A DNA stretch of 64,000 nt from Helicobacter labetoulli (GTDB lineage Bacteria; Campylobacterota; Campylobacteria; Campylobacterales; Helicobacteraceae), in NCBI RefSeq assembly GCF_003670275.1, contig NZ_QXJF01000009.1, positions 1 through 64,000 of the forward strand, written 5' to 3'. A model generated the notes under the pieces. That model was given only the letters and a program-made list of their open reading frames with translations. It ran no database searches and was not told where the DNA came from. Made by a program: the position numbers and the translations under genes. Positions 34,505 to 43,682 of this stretch are shown here, piece by piece; position 1 is the first letter of the stretch, and each line of letters opens with the position of its first letter.

Positions 34505-35415
34505 CTTTTCTCCTTTAGTTTCAGGGCTTTGTATTCTTCGCACCCCTCTTGGAATCCCAAATCACAAGATAGCCCATAATACTCCATCGCCTTTTTCTTA
34601 TCTTTTTTTAGCCCCTTACCAGTAAAAAGCATTTCCGCGATATTAAAACACGCCCTATCATCTCGTGCCAAACACGCATCACTATAATACAACCCCGCTT
34701 GTTTATAATCCCGCTTTATCCCAAGCCCCTCTTCAAACATCACACCTAGATTATTACAGCCCCTAGGGTAGCCAGCTTGACAGGATTTGTGATAGAGATT
34801 GAGCGCGACTTTATAGTCTTGTCGCACACCTAGCCCATAATGATACAAGATTCCAAGTGAGCTACAGCTCTGCCCAAAGCCCCCATCACACGCTTTGTAA
34901 TAATAGCTCGCACTCATCGCATAGTTTTGTGCCACACCGCTCCCTTGAAAGTAAAGCGTCCCAATAGCGTGGCACGCTCCCAAATCCCCATCATAGCACG
35001 CATTTTCATAGAGTCTTATAGCGGTGCTAAACTCCCCATTAAGCCACGCATTATACGCTTCTTGCAATTCACGCGAGGGCTGTGCATTAGCATTGTATGA
35101 GGCTTGTGCTTGTGGCGTGGTGGCTGAAGGTGGCGTGATTTCTTTGGAGTGTGGAGTTTGCATAGATTCAAGCGGGATTTCTGGCATTGGCACTTGAGTT
35201 TCACTCAGCGTAGAATCCGCAGGTGTAGAATCCACAAGTGCGGAGTTTTTCTCAATCTGTGGAGCGATATACTCGCTATTTGGCGTTGGGCTTAGTGCAG
35301 TTGAGCTTACAATATCGCTCTCACTGCCAATAAGGCTTGTCGCCACGCCCAAGCCCACAACCAAGCCTATGATATACAATCTCGTGATATACAATCTCGC
35401 CTTCCGTAGTATCAT
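34501..35415 (-). CDS. Sel1-repeat, Cys-rich secreted protein with a long linker
   Basis: The 304-residue product has a hydrophobic N-terminal anchor or signal, then a Ser/Thr/Pro-rich linker of ~90 residues, then five or so Sel1 repeats with paired Cys (CYDGDLGACHAIGTLYFQG, CQAGYPRGCNNLGVMFEEG). Its end overlaps the start of the second Hcp-like gene, so the pair forms an operon. The linker is unusual for Hcp proteins and could span the periplasm or wall. Confidence 0.8.
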   Translation of the reverse strand: MILRKARLYITRLYIIGLVVGLGVATSLIGSESDIVSSTALSPTPNSEYIAPQIEKNSALVDSTPADSTLSETQVPMPEIPLESMQTPHSKEITPPSATTPQAQASYNANAQPSRELQEAYNAWLNGEFSTAIRLYENACYDGDLGACHAIGTLYFQGSGVAQNYAMSASYYYKACDGGFGQSCSSLGILYHYGLGVRQDYKVALNLYHKSCQAGYPRGCNNLGVMFEEGLGIKRDYKQAGLYYSDACLARDDRACFNIAEMLFTGKGLKKDKKKAMEYYGLSCDLGFQEGCEEYKALKLKEKR

Positions 35416-35580
35416 TATTATTCCCTTCCGCGAATAGAATTTTATCTAAAAATATGTATGCTAAAAGTGTTCCTTTTTTAAGATTCTAGCAAAAATTTTA
35501 AAAACTTTTATGCGAAAGTCTGTAAAATGGCACGATTTTTTCTTACTTAAAGATTCTAATAAATGTTTATAGAGGTGCAT

Positions 35581-37347
35581 ATGCGACCAAAACACAAAAA
35601 AATGGGACATAGGACAATGAGACATAAAGTAATGGCACTAGCGATGTGTGCGGGAGTAAGTGGCTTTGGCTTGGAATTTGGCTCTATGGGGCAGGTCTCT
35701 GCTGGTATGGGCGGGGCTGGTGTGGCTGTGCGTGATTCTGCGTGGGGGCTATACTATAATCCCGCATTGCTAGGATCGGATAGACGCACGAAAATGGGCT
35801 ATAGCTTTGGGATTCAGTTCAAAGAGCAAAATCTTTTGCAGCTTGCCACCATTGATGTGGCAAATTTAGAAAAACTCCCCGATACGCTTACAAATCAGCT
35901 CACCGGTCCAAGTAGTGGCGGCACAAGTGTAACAATCGGCGGACAAAAGGTTGATGGTGCGTTGGGTGGAATGCTTAATGCTCTTTTTCCAAGTAGCGGT
36001 GGCACCATTGATAAGGACGCTGTGCAAGGACTTATGCAGGAAGTAACAGGCACACAAACAACTTGCACTGATGTAAAAGATTGTTGGGGTAAAATTACTG
36101 ATCCAACGGCGTTAGAGAATTTGAAAGATAAGCTTGCAGGGGCAGCCACAGAGGGAGGCTCTCCGCTGATAGGAAGCATTATTGGTGGTGTTGATGTAGG
36201 TAAGTTGCCTGAAATTATGAAAGAAGTCTCAAGTGGGAATTTTGATGCTAATACTATGTTGCAGCAAGTAGGGAAAATAACTATCGCAAAAGGGGCAGAT
36301 TCTGTTATTGATAAGCTTTTAAATGACTTTGGCGTGGTAGATGGGGCGTTAAAGGGCAATGATGTGAATCTGGCTACGCAAAATGGCTTTGTCTTTCAGT
36401 TTGCTGGGGATAAAGGCTCAAGGCGAGTGGAGAGCGATAGCTTAGGCACAATCAATGTCCAAGAGATAGATTTGGGGCGTGGAGCTGTGGGGATAGGGCT
36501 ATTTGCTTCAGCATTTTCTAATGCCTCCGCACAGATTGATCCAAATAATAATAAGCTCATTTTTGACTTAGGCAGGAAGTATTATCAGGCAAGTATTAAT
36601 GGTAATAGTGTAACGCTTGAGTATTTGGTAACTCAAAGTAATCTCAATGGCTCAATTATGAATCCACAGGCACAGCATACTTTGTATGCCAACGCCTTAG
36701 CCCTTGTGGAGATTCCAATAGGCTATGGGCATACGATTTTTACACCTATGGGTGATGTGAATCTAGGCTTGGCGGTGAAATTTATCCAAGGGATTGGCTA
36801 TGGTGATAAGGTTAATTTTGCTGTAGGGAATATGCCAAGCGTGAGTGTGGATAAAAATAAAATGGATATGGCTCAAACCTTTGGACTTGACTTTGGACTG
36901 CTCTATTCGCCAAGATTTGTGAAGAATCTTCATCTTGGGCTTGTGGCTAAGAATGTCAATTCCCCCACCATTAACCGCACGGGTGTGGCAGATACGACAC
37001 TTCACCCGCAGGTGCGTGCAGGGGTGAGCTATGAGATGATGGACTTTCTCACTTTTGCCTTTGATGCAGATGTGCTGCCAAATGAGACACTCTCACTCTC
37101 AAGCCCCAAAAGTCAGTTTTTTGGCGGTGGGGTGATGGCGAACTTTAAAAAGGTGGATTTCCGCCTTGGGGCTATGCAGGATATCCGCTCAAATGCGGGA
37201 GAGGGACTAATCCTAACCGGTGGGCTAAATCTCTTTGGATTCTTAGATGTGGCTATGCAGTATGGGCTAGGGCAGAATATCACTATACAAGGCATAAATG
37301 TGTCAAACTATATGAGCTTACGCGTAGGCGGGCAGTTTAGCTTTTAA
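35581..37347 (+). CDS. Outer-membrane beta-barrel protein of the TraF_2 type
   Basis: The ~588-residue product has a signal peptide (MALAMCAGVSGFG), then LEFGSMGQVSAGMGGAGVAVRDSAWGLYYNPALLG, a FadL-like opening, and ends in alternating strands with a terminal Phe (LRVGGQFSF), the barrel signature. The family is often called conjugal transfer TraF, a name with little functional meaning here since no conjugation genes are nearby. A Gly/Ser-rich central region is inserted. ATG 35581 follows AGAGG; 35563 is an alternative. Confidence 0.75.
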   Translation: MRPKHKKMGHRTMRHKVMALAMCAGVSGFGLEFGSMGQVSAGMGGAGVAVRDSAWGLYYNPALLGSDRRTKMGYSFGIQFKEQNLLQLATIDVANLEKLPDTLTNQLTGPSSGGTSVTIGGQKVDGALGGMLNALFPSSGGTIDKDAVQGLMQEVTGTQTTCTDVKDCWGKITDPTALENLKDKLAGAATEGGSPLIGSIIGGVDVGKLPEIMKEVSSGNFDANTMLQQVGKITIAKGADSVIDKLLNDFGVVDGALKGNDVNLATQNGFVFQFAGDKGSRRVESDSLGTINVQEIDLGRGAVGIGLFASAFSNASAQIDPNNNKLIFDLGRKYYQASINGNSVTLEYLVTQSNLNGSIMNPQAQHTLYANALALVEIPIGYGHTIFTPMGDVNLGLAVKFIQGIGYGDKVNFAVGNMPSVSVDKNKMDMAQTFGLDFGLLYSPRFVKNLHLGLVAKNVNSPTINRTGVADTTLHPQVRAGVSYEMMDFLTFAFDADVLPNETLSLSSPKSQFFGGGVMANFKKVDFRLGAMQDIRSNAGEGLILTGGLNLFGFLDVAMQYGLGQNITIQGINVSNYMSLRVGGQFSF

Positions 37348-37365
37348 TCAAAAGGAGTTGTTGTG

Positions 37366-37413
37366 ATGTTAAGATTTTTTGTTGCTGTGTTGAATATAGG
37401 TTGTAGCTCTTAA
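37366..37413 (+). pseudogene. 15-residue lipoprotein stub at the island edge
   Basis: After AAAGGAG, ATG 37366 reads MLRFFVAVLNIGCSS and stops. This is a complete lipoprotein signal with a lipobox (NIGC) and no mature protein, suggesting a gene cut off where the accessory island begins. Otherwise 37414-37541 shows nothing I can assign. Confidence 0.35.
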
Positions 37414-37541
37414 TAAAAAGTTTAAATCCTATCAATCCTTGAATCTTGCCAATCATAGTAATCCAACTCTCATCAAGTAAGATTCTGTCCTTACTTTGTG
37501 AGCTACAAAATCCGCAAAGATTCTTTAAAAAAAACACAAGT

Positions 37542-37577
37542 ATTTGTCATAACGCTGTCAAATGCTTGTGTTATAAC
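37542..37577 (+). promoter_or_regulatory. Shared island promoter box, copy 1
   Basis: TTGTCATAACGCTGTCA with TATAACTTCA 30 bases on is repeated exactly at 40612-40647. TGTCA occurs twice, 11 bases apart, as a direct repeat. The element lies ~50 bases before the ORF at 37628. Confidence 0.6.
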
Positions 37578-37627
37578 TTCACTCAACAAAGCGATACTTC
37601 ACTTTGCAATACACATAAGGAGCGAGT

Positions 37628-37744
37628 ATGGCAACACAAGCACAAAGAGACAATAAAGTTCTAAGCAAATTTAAAGCAAAAATGCAGAGAGCATTAAAAA
37701 AAGCAGATGGAATGCTTTTAGATTCTAGCGCACAAGCCCTGTAA
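37628..37744 (+). CDS. 38-residue ORF in frame with and directly before the AAA ATPase
   Basis: ATG 37628 has a strong AAGGAG site and reads MATQAQRDNKVLSKF to a TAA at 37742-37744. The same frame continues into the ATPase. It is therefore probably the true N-terminus of the ATPase, cut off by a nonsense codon, rather than a separate gene. Confidence 0.5.
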   Translation: MATQAQRDNKVLSKFKAKMQRALKKADGMLLDSSAQAL

Positions 37745-37750
37745 AAGCTT

Positions 37751-39814
37751 TTGCCCTTTAAGCCCATAGCCAATGATAAAAACTATGACAAAAAGCTTTT
37801 TGTCGCACACTTAATGAATCTTGTCCCGCATTTGGTGGATTTTGATGAATGCTTTAAGCTTTTTAGAAAAAATTTTAATGCAGATTTGGCTAGTTTTAAA
37901 GATGAAGCTATGGTCGCGGAGTTTATCACGCCCTATCTTTTAAGGCATTTTCATACATTAAAGCCTAAAGCCTTTGTGCGTAAGAATCTTAAGCTTTTAC
38001 AAGAGTGCTTTGGATTAAGTGGGTTAGAGACAAATATCTTATATGCAGTTGATTTATTTGAGAAAATAGGTAGATACTATGATGATGATAAACTTGATTA
38101 TTTTGAGTTTTGTTTTCTTTTAGGTGGTGTATTACATACTAATCCTAAAAAGATACAAAAGCTACTTATGGCAGATATGCCACTGAGAAAGTTTGGCTTT
38201 ATTAGTAGTGGATATAGGCGTGGTGAATTTGAATTAGAAAAGTTTGCTGAAAGACTTATGATAGAACCTTTTAACAAACAAGAGATGATGAAATCCCTTG
38301 CTAGAATCTATCCTAAAAGCACACTTGAAAGAGCGGATTTTAGCTATATGCAAAAAGATTTAGATATGTTGCTGTCATTTTGCAAAAACGCCAAAAACCC
38401 TAGCATTTTTCTCTATGGCAAAGCAGGAGTTGGCAAAAATGAAATCGCCGCTCTTATCGCAAAAGAGTTAGATAAGGAATTATGGGAGATTTATAATATC
38501 AATGAGAAAGGCGAGATTGAAGATGATAGACTTGAGCAGTTTATAAGAGCTCAAGCTATGCTAAATGCGGATAAATCTGTGATTTTGCTTGATGAGTGCG
38601 AGGAGTTTTTCCCTAACTTAAATGCGAAATACAATGAAGATAAGGCAAGTAAAAATACGCTCAATAAAATGCTAGAATCTGTGAAGATGCCAAGTATTTT
38701 TCTAAGCAATAGTGCGGATATTGACCCGGCGTTTTTGCGGCGATTTGGCATAGTGCTTGAAATCCACGCCCCACCAAAAGAGAAAAAACAAGCAATGATA
38801 GAAAAATCCCTAAAATCGCAAGGAATACGACTAGATTCTATGATTATTAGTCAAATTAGTGAATCTTGTCTTTCACAAGGGGTGCTTTTGCAAGCTTGTA
38901 AGGTAGCAAAAACTCTAGCCAAGCACAAAAGCACACAAAGCCCAAAAGAGCGACAAAAGCACATTAAAGAGAGCTTTATCCAAGTGCTAAATGAGCATTT
39001 AAAGCTACAAGGGCAAAAGCTCATTTCTATTAATGTGAAAAAAGAGCAGAATCTACCTTATGATATGAGTCTCATTAATGCAAGTGTTGATATGAAAGCT
39101 TTGTGTGAAAGGATTAAAAATGTATGTGGGATAAAAGATTCTCTATCGCAAGATTCTACACCATTACAACAAGGCATTAGAATCTTAGCATACGGAATGG
39201 CAGGAAGTGGTAAAAGTGAGTTTGCCAAAGCCTTAGCAAAAGAGCTAGATAAACCTATAATGTTAAAAAAGGCGAGTGATTTACTCTCTATGTGGCTAGG
39301 AAAGAGTGAGCAAAATATCGCAAAAGCCTTTAGTGAAGCGGAGCAAAAGGGAGCGATTTTAGTGCTTGATGAAGTGGATAGCTTTTTACAAGATAGAAGC
39401 GGGGCAAGTCGTAGCTGGGAGATTACACAGGTTAATGAAATGCTTACACAAATGGAGAGTTTTGCTGGTATATTCATCGCTACAACAAACTTTATGGATA
39501 ATTTAGATAGGGCGAGTATCAGGCGATTTGATATGAAAGTGGAGTTTAAACCACTAGATTCTACTAGGCTTATAAAGGCTTTTGGGCTATATGCTAGGCA
39601 TTTAGGCATTAATGATTATGTAGAATTTTTAGAATCTAGCTTTGCTATAAGGGCGTTGGAGAAGCTAGATAATATTTGCTTTGGAGATTTTGCATTAATT
39701 GCAAGAAGTGCTAATTTTACGCCACTCACTTCTTCACAACAATTATTAGAGAAGCTACAAGAAGAATCAAAGCTCAAAGATACACATACAAATACGAGGA
39801 AAATGGGGTTTTAG
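37751..39814 (+). CDS. Double-AAA+ ATPase
   Basis: The ~687-residue frame has a helical N-terminal domain (~200 residues) and two AAA+ modules. The first has GKAGVGKNE near residue 222 and ILLDECEEFF near 277; the Walker Ser/Thr is replaced by Asn, so it may be inactive. The second has GMAGSGKSE (~481), LVLDEVDSFL (~537), ATTNFMDNLDRASIRRFD and is complete. No ATG with a ribosome site opens this frame; the natural start is probably 37628, with an in-frame TAA between. Such ATPases remodel proteins or drive defence complexes. The role here is unknown. Confidence 0.75.
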   Translation: MPFKPIANDKNYDKKLFVAHLMNLVPHLVDFDECFKLFRKNFNADLASFKDEAMVAEFITPYLLRHFHTLKPKAFVRKNLKLLQECFGLSGLETNILYAVDLFEKIGRYYDDDKLDYFEFCFLLGGVLHTNPKKIQKLLMADMPLRKFGFISSGYRRGEFELEKFAERLMIEPFNKQEMMKSLARIYPKSTLERADFSYMQKDLDMLLSFCKNAKNPSIFLYGKAGVGKNEIAALIAKELDKELWEIYNINEKGEIEDDRLEQFIRAQAMLNADKSVILLDECEEFFPNLNAKYNEDKASKNTLNKMLESVKMPSIFLSNSADIDPAFLRRFGIVLEIHAPPKEKKQAMIEKSLKSQGIRLDSMIISQISESCLSQGVLLQACKVAKTLAKHKSTQSPKERQKHIKESFIQVLNEHLKLQGQKLISINVKKEQNLPYDMSLINASVDMKALCERIKNVCGIKDSLSQDSTPLQQGIRILAYGMAGSGKSEFAKALAKELDKPIMLKKASDLLSMWLGKSEQNIAKAFSEAEQKGAILVLDEVDSFLQDRSGASRSWEITQVNEMLTQMESFAGIFIATTNFMDNLDRASIRRFDMKVEFKPLDSTRLIKAFGLYARHLGINDYVEFLESSFAIRALEKLDNICFGDFALIARSANFTPLTSSQQLLEKLQEESKLKDTHTNTRKMGF

Positions 39815-39936
39815 AGTCTGCCTTAGAATCCACTTTTGGGTGCTGCCTTTGGCATTTGGGGACTTAGGTTGGCTTAAGATTCTAGGACATAGCGGCTTAG
39901 AATCCTTATCGCGTTTTGCGTTGCATTTTTTTTGAT

Positions 39937-39942
39937 TACAAT
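39937..39942 (+). promoter_or_regulatory. -10 element before the BspA-like gene
   Basis: TACAAT in a TTTTTTTTGATTACAATGCG context, 34 bases before the ATG at 39976. The context is nearly the same as at 41384. Confidence 0.45.
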
Positions 39943-39975
39943 GCGTGCGTTTATTTTATTTGATAAGGAGTATTT

Positions 39976-40454
39976 ATGGGTAGTCAAATCTACAAACCAC
40001 AAACCATAGAAGAGCTAAGAAAATCTTGTCAAAGATGAGAGTATCCATTTGGGTGATATTGATACAAGTGCTATTAATTATATGGGTGGGTTGTTTTACA
40101 ATTCTACACGCAGGGACTTTAGCGGGATAGAATCTTGGAATGTGAGCAATGTAACTCATATGAATAGTATGTTTAAAGGGGCAAAATTTTTTAACGCTGA
40201 CATTAGCAATGAGAAGTATGTTTGATGGTGCAAGGAGTTTCAATCAGCCTTTAAACTCTTGGAATGTCAGTCAAGTAACTAATATGTCTCATATGTTTGC
40301 GGAGGCAAAGAGCTTTAACCAGCCACTAGATTCTTGGGATACAAGCAATGTAACTAATATGGCAGGAATGTTTATGGAGGCAAAGAGTTTCAACCAGTCG
40401 CTAGATTCTTGGAATTTGACTATTAGAGAGTGGAAAATATGTTTTGGTGATTAA
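39976..40454 (+). pseudogene. BspA-type (DUF285) surface-repeat protein, broken
   Basis: The start (ATG 39976, AAGGAG) reads MGSQIYKPQTIEELRK and then goes out of frame; one A fewer near 40020 leads into LVKDESIHLGDIDTSAINYMGGLFY. The repeats SWNVSNVTHMNSMF, SWNVSQVTNMSHMF and SWDTSNVTNMAGMF are the Mycoplasma/BspA leucine-rich type. A second break lies near 40209, and a third spoils the end. It lacks any signal peptide. Proteins of this kind are common in Helicobacter accessory DNA and may act inside the cell. Confidence 0.7.
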
Positions 40455-40611
40455 ATAAAGATGAGTGGCAAAGATTCTAAATACTTAGAATCTACCCCTT
40501 TATCTCATGTTTTATTTTAATTTAGCACATTAACTCCCTCTCTTTCTTTTTTATGTGAAATCCCACAAGCCCACGCAAAATCCTCTTACAATTCTGCATA
40601 CATTTCAATCC

Positions 40612-40647
40612 ATTTGTCATAACGCTGTCAAAGCTCTTTGCTATAAC
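40612..40647 (+). promoter_or_regulatory. Shared island promoter box, copy 2
   Basis: Identical core and identical 30-base spacing to the TATAAC element as in copy 1 (37542). TTTCAATCCA directly upstream is shared with copy 3. It lies 34 bases before the ATG at 40681. The stretch 40455-40611 holds nothing else I can identify. Confidence 0.6.
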
Positions 40648-40680
40648 TTCATTTATCAAAACAATAGTACAAAGGAGACA

Positions 40681-41317
40681 ATGCAAATCACACAAAAAAA
40701 ATCTATTTTCCCTTATGCAAGATTGGCTTAGAGAATGCGATATGAAGATTCTAGGTTATCACAATGACACTAAGGCACAAAAGGCGAAAAAATGCTTTTG
40801 TGAATCTCTGCATTTGTTAGAGTTTTTAGACATATTTTCTTATGATTTAGTGTATAGCTCAAAAGAATTTTTCCTAGCAGTAGCAAAGCAATCGCAGAGA
40901 GATTTAGGCGTGAGTGAATATGAGTTTGAAACCCTTTTGCAAGATTCCATTGCCAAGCTTAAGAATCTTGCAAAGCTTAGAAATGCACGCATTTATGTTA
41001 AAACAGATTTTAGCTTTGGGGCAAATACGAGACCACTCCATGTTCTTGCGATGGCACAAGGGCTTTTGTGGCTTGGATTCGGTCCGCAATATACACAAGC
41101 TACCCTAAGCCTTGCAGAGATTTTACAAATGACAAAAGGAATGGTGATAATGCACTATATTAAAAACAAAGGCAAACTAAACATTTGGGGCAATATTTTA
41201 GAATATTATTTAATCTATGATGACAATCGCTATGAGTTTGACACACAGGGCAATCTCAAAGATAGCACTCAAGCTAAACTCGCACAAGGTATAACTTTTA
41301 TAACACTAAATGTTTAG
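40681..41317 (+). pseudogene. Unrecognised island protein, frameshifted at its N-terminus
   Basis: ATG 40681 with AAAGGAG reads 16 codons to a stop. An A8 run (40694-40701) with one A removed joins MQITQKNLFSL to MQDWLRECDMKILGYHND, giving ~211 residues. The second half has LHVLAMAQGLLWLGFGPQ and YYLIYDDNRYEFD; the rest is helical. It has no signal peptide or clear membrane helix. No family is recognised. It shares its promoter box with the AAA gene, so the two are probably co-regulated. Confidence 0.55.
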
Positions 41318-41383
41318 TTTGTGAGTTAAAGCTTTTTTAGCTAGATAGTAGTTTATAAACTATAGCCTTGCTGTTTTTTTGAT

Positions 41384-41389
41384 TATAAT
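41384..41389 (+). promoter_or_regulatory. -10 element of the GmrSD-like gene
   Basis: TATAAT in a TTTTTTTGATTATAATACGC context 33 bases before the ATG, matching the context at 39937. Confidence 0.5.
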
Positions 41390-41421
41390 ACGCATACACA
41401 TATTACATTTAAGGAGCGACA

Positions 41422-43083
41422 ATGGCAAATGATTTCAAAGTAGAAGGTTTCAATTTAGAGGACTTATTGGCAAATAAAAAGATGTCATATCAAATCCCAT
41501 CGTATCAACGACCTTATGCGTGGGATAAAGATCAAATTAGCGATTTAATCGAGGATTTGACAGAATCTTATTGCAATGGCAAGGAAGGACAATATTTTTG
41601 TGGTTCCTTAGTGATTGCAAAAGGTGCAAATAGTGAGCGATATGATATTATAGATGGACAACAAAGACTTACAACTTTTACCATTTTAGCCTGTGTGATT
41701 AGGGATTTTCACATAGACAACTTGGGAGCTGAAAACAAAGATCGCATACAAGATAGCATATATGATAAATATGATAAAGACAAACACAAGCTAAAATTTT
41801 TAACAGATGAAAAGTATCAAATTGCCTTTGAAAATAGCGTATTAAGAGAAAATGTTTTACAAGAAAGGCTAAAAGATATTAAAAAAGCACAAGATATAAA
41901 GGATAATAGATATTTGCAAAATGCGTATTATCTAAAAGAAAGGCTTAAAGAAGCAATTAGCGAAAATAATATTGGTATAAATGATTTTGTATCGTGGCTT
42001 TATACAAAAGTTATTTTAACAAGGATTGAATGCCCTGATGAAGAAAGTGCGATTAGAATCTTTAATGTTTTAAATGATAGGGGTATGCCACTTAGCCCTG
42101 TGGATATTTTAAAATCTTCTCTTATGCAGTCATTAGACAAAGAGCGTAGAGAAGCTTTTAAAACAACTTGGCAAGAGATTATGTCAAATTTGAAAACAAT
42201 GGGATTTTCTATGTATGACACATTAAATGCTTATCTTTACTATGCGATAGCAAAGAATCCAAAAGAGAGACTTGATAAAGAGCTTAAAGTCTATTTTGAG
42301 AATATTAAACAAGATTCAATTGCTATTATTGAAGAGATAAAAACATTTGCAAACCACTATATTGAGATGATTAACACTAAAGATAAATATATCTATTGTT
42401 TAAAGTATCTGCTTAACCAAATCTATTGGCGAAGCATTTTGTGTGCTGCAAAAATGGTGGATTATAAAGATTACAATAAGCTAAAAGAATTGCTTATGGC
42501 TTACTATTACCAAAACCTTATAGGTATGGCAACAGCTAATAGATTTAAGCAAGTTTCGTTTAATGTTATCAAAGCAATCAAAGACAATAAATCAATAGAC
42601 GAGATAAAAAACATTATGTCTGAAAATCTCATATACTACCGCACAACAGAATCTTATAAAGAATGGCTAGATGATGCAGATGTTTATGATTTGAAGTGGG
42701 TAAAACCAACATTGCTTTTGCTTGAATACTTTTCTAAAGATGATGAAATTGGATTTATAGAAATGGATAATAAGCTTCATACAGAGCATATCTTACCGAG
42801 AAACCCCAAAGATGAATGGAAAGAAATCTTTAGCGATGAAGAAAGGGATAGAAGGACAAATGCCATAGCTAATCTAACATTGCTAAAATTTAAAAAGAAT
42901 ACTCAAGCTCAAAACAAAACCTATGAAGAAAAACGCGAAGTCTATCTCAACAAAGATAATGTAAGCACAAGCTTTAATATCACACAAGATATTTTTAAAC
43001 ATAAAAAGTGGAATGTGGAAGCGTTAGAAATGCGAGATAATGAGATTAAAACTAAGATAGCAAAAATTATTGATATTTTTTAA
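41422..43083 (+). CDS. GmrSD-type DUF262/DUF1524 nuclease-like defence protein
   Basis: The 553-residue product starts after AAGGAG. The N-terminal DUF262 (ParB-like) part has IPSYQRPYAW (~25-34) and DIIDGQQRLTTF (~77). The C-terminal DUF1524 part has LHTEHILPRNP (~451), an HNH-type His motif, and NAIANLTLLKFKKNTQAQNK. Fused proteins with these parts cleave modified phage DNA (GmrSD, type IV restriction) or serve related defence systems. The frame is intact, unlike its neighbours. Substrate preference cannot be read from sequence. Confidence 0.85.
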   Translation: MANDFKVEGFNLEDLLANKKMSYQIPSYQRPYAWDKDQISDLIEDLTESYCNGKEGQYFCGSLVIAKGANSERYDIIDGQQRLTTFTILACVIRDFHIDNLGAENKDRIQDSIYDKYDKDKHKLKFLTDEKYQIAFENSVLRENVLQERLKDIKKAQDIKDNRYLQNAYYLKERLKEAISENNIGINDFVSWLYTKVILTRIECPDEESAIRIFNVLNDRGMPLSPVDILKSSLMQSLDKERREAFKTTWQEIMSNLKTMGFSMYDTLNAYLYYAIAKNPKERLDKELKVYFENIKQDSIAIIEEIKTFANHYIEMINTKDKYIYCLKYLLNQIYWRSILCAAKMVDYKDYNKLKELLMAYYYQNLIGMATANRFKQVSFNVIKAIKDNKSIDEIKNIMSENLIYYRTTESYKEWLDDADVYDLKWVKPTLLLLEYFSKDDEIGFIEMDNKLHTEHILPRNPKDEWKEIFSDEERDRRTNAIANLTLLKFKKNTQAQNKTYEEKREVYLNKDNVSTSFNITQDIFKHKKWNVEALEMRDNEIKTKIAKIIDIF

Positions 43084-43218
43084 AATCTCATTGGAATCCT
43101 AACATATATAAACAATGCGATTAAGGTAGCTTTAGCTTAATCGCATTTTGCAACCTATATCTAGTATTTTTGCTTTACATTGTTTAAAATATGTAATTTT
43201 TCCATCATATTTCAATCC

Positions 43219-43240
43219 ATTTGTCATAATGCGCTCAATA
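43219..43240 (+). promoter_or_regulatory. Shared island promoter box, copy 3 (diverged)
   Basis: TTTCAATCCATTTGTCATAA matches copy 2 over 20 bases; the second TGTCA is changed to GCTCA. It lies ~40 bases before the ATG at 43281. No clear TATAAT is present. Confidence 0.5.
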
Positions 43241-43280
43241 GATTGTTACACTTACTAAATATCAAAAAAAAAGTTAGCAA

Positions 43281-43682
43281 ATGAATAAACATAAACTCAA
43301 CAAGATTCTAAAAACCTTGCCTGACACATTTAACTTTAAAGCGGTGTTTGAGCTGGATTTAAAAGATAAGAAAAATACACAACCACACGATACAACCACA
43401 CAAAAGGATTCTAAAGAATTAGAGTTGCTACAAGATATACAAGCAATAGAAAATGAATGGCTAAATTTTTCCACGAATTACTACGATATGGCTTCTAAAA
43501 AATGGGTAGATTATACAACTTATTGGAGTAATCGCATTAAAGAAAAGCTAAAATTTTATGGAATCTTTATAAGTGATAAAGAGATTGAGGCATTAGATAT
43601 TGACCTAGAATTTTTCTATGAATATGAACTTGATGACTTTATTAGGGAATATAAATTATCAAAGACATCTAAGGAAGTGTAA
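43281..43682 (+). CDS. Unrecognised acidic protein coupled to a Sir2 gene
   Basis: The 133-residue product begins MNKHKLNKILKTLPDTFNF. It has a Lys/Asp/Thr-rich low-complexity stretch (~25-50) and an acidic, aromatic C-terminal half (DYTTYWSNRIKEKLKFYG, LDIDLEFFYEYELDDF). Its stop overlaps the Sir2 start as TAATG, so translation is coupled. I do not recognise the family. Pairing with a Sir2 enzyme and sharing a promoter box suggest a partner or inhibitor protein. Confidence 0.6.
   Translation: MNKHKLNKILKTLPDTFNFKAVFELDLKDKKNTQPHDTTTQKDSKELELLQDIQAIENEWLNFSTNYYDMASKKWVDYTTYWSNRIKEKLKFYGIFISDKEIEALDIDLEFFYEYELDDFIREYKLSKTSKEV

Noticed and set aside
35581-37347. Conjugation gene traF
   Set aside because: The family name is historical. 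The protein is a FadL-like outer-membrane barrel and there are no transfer genes nearby.
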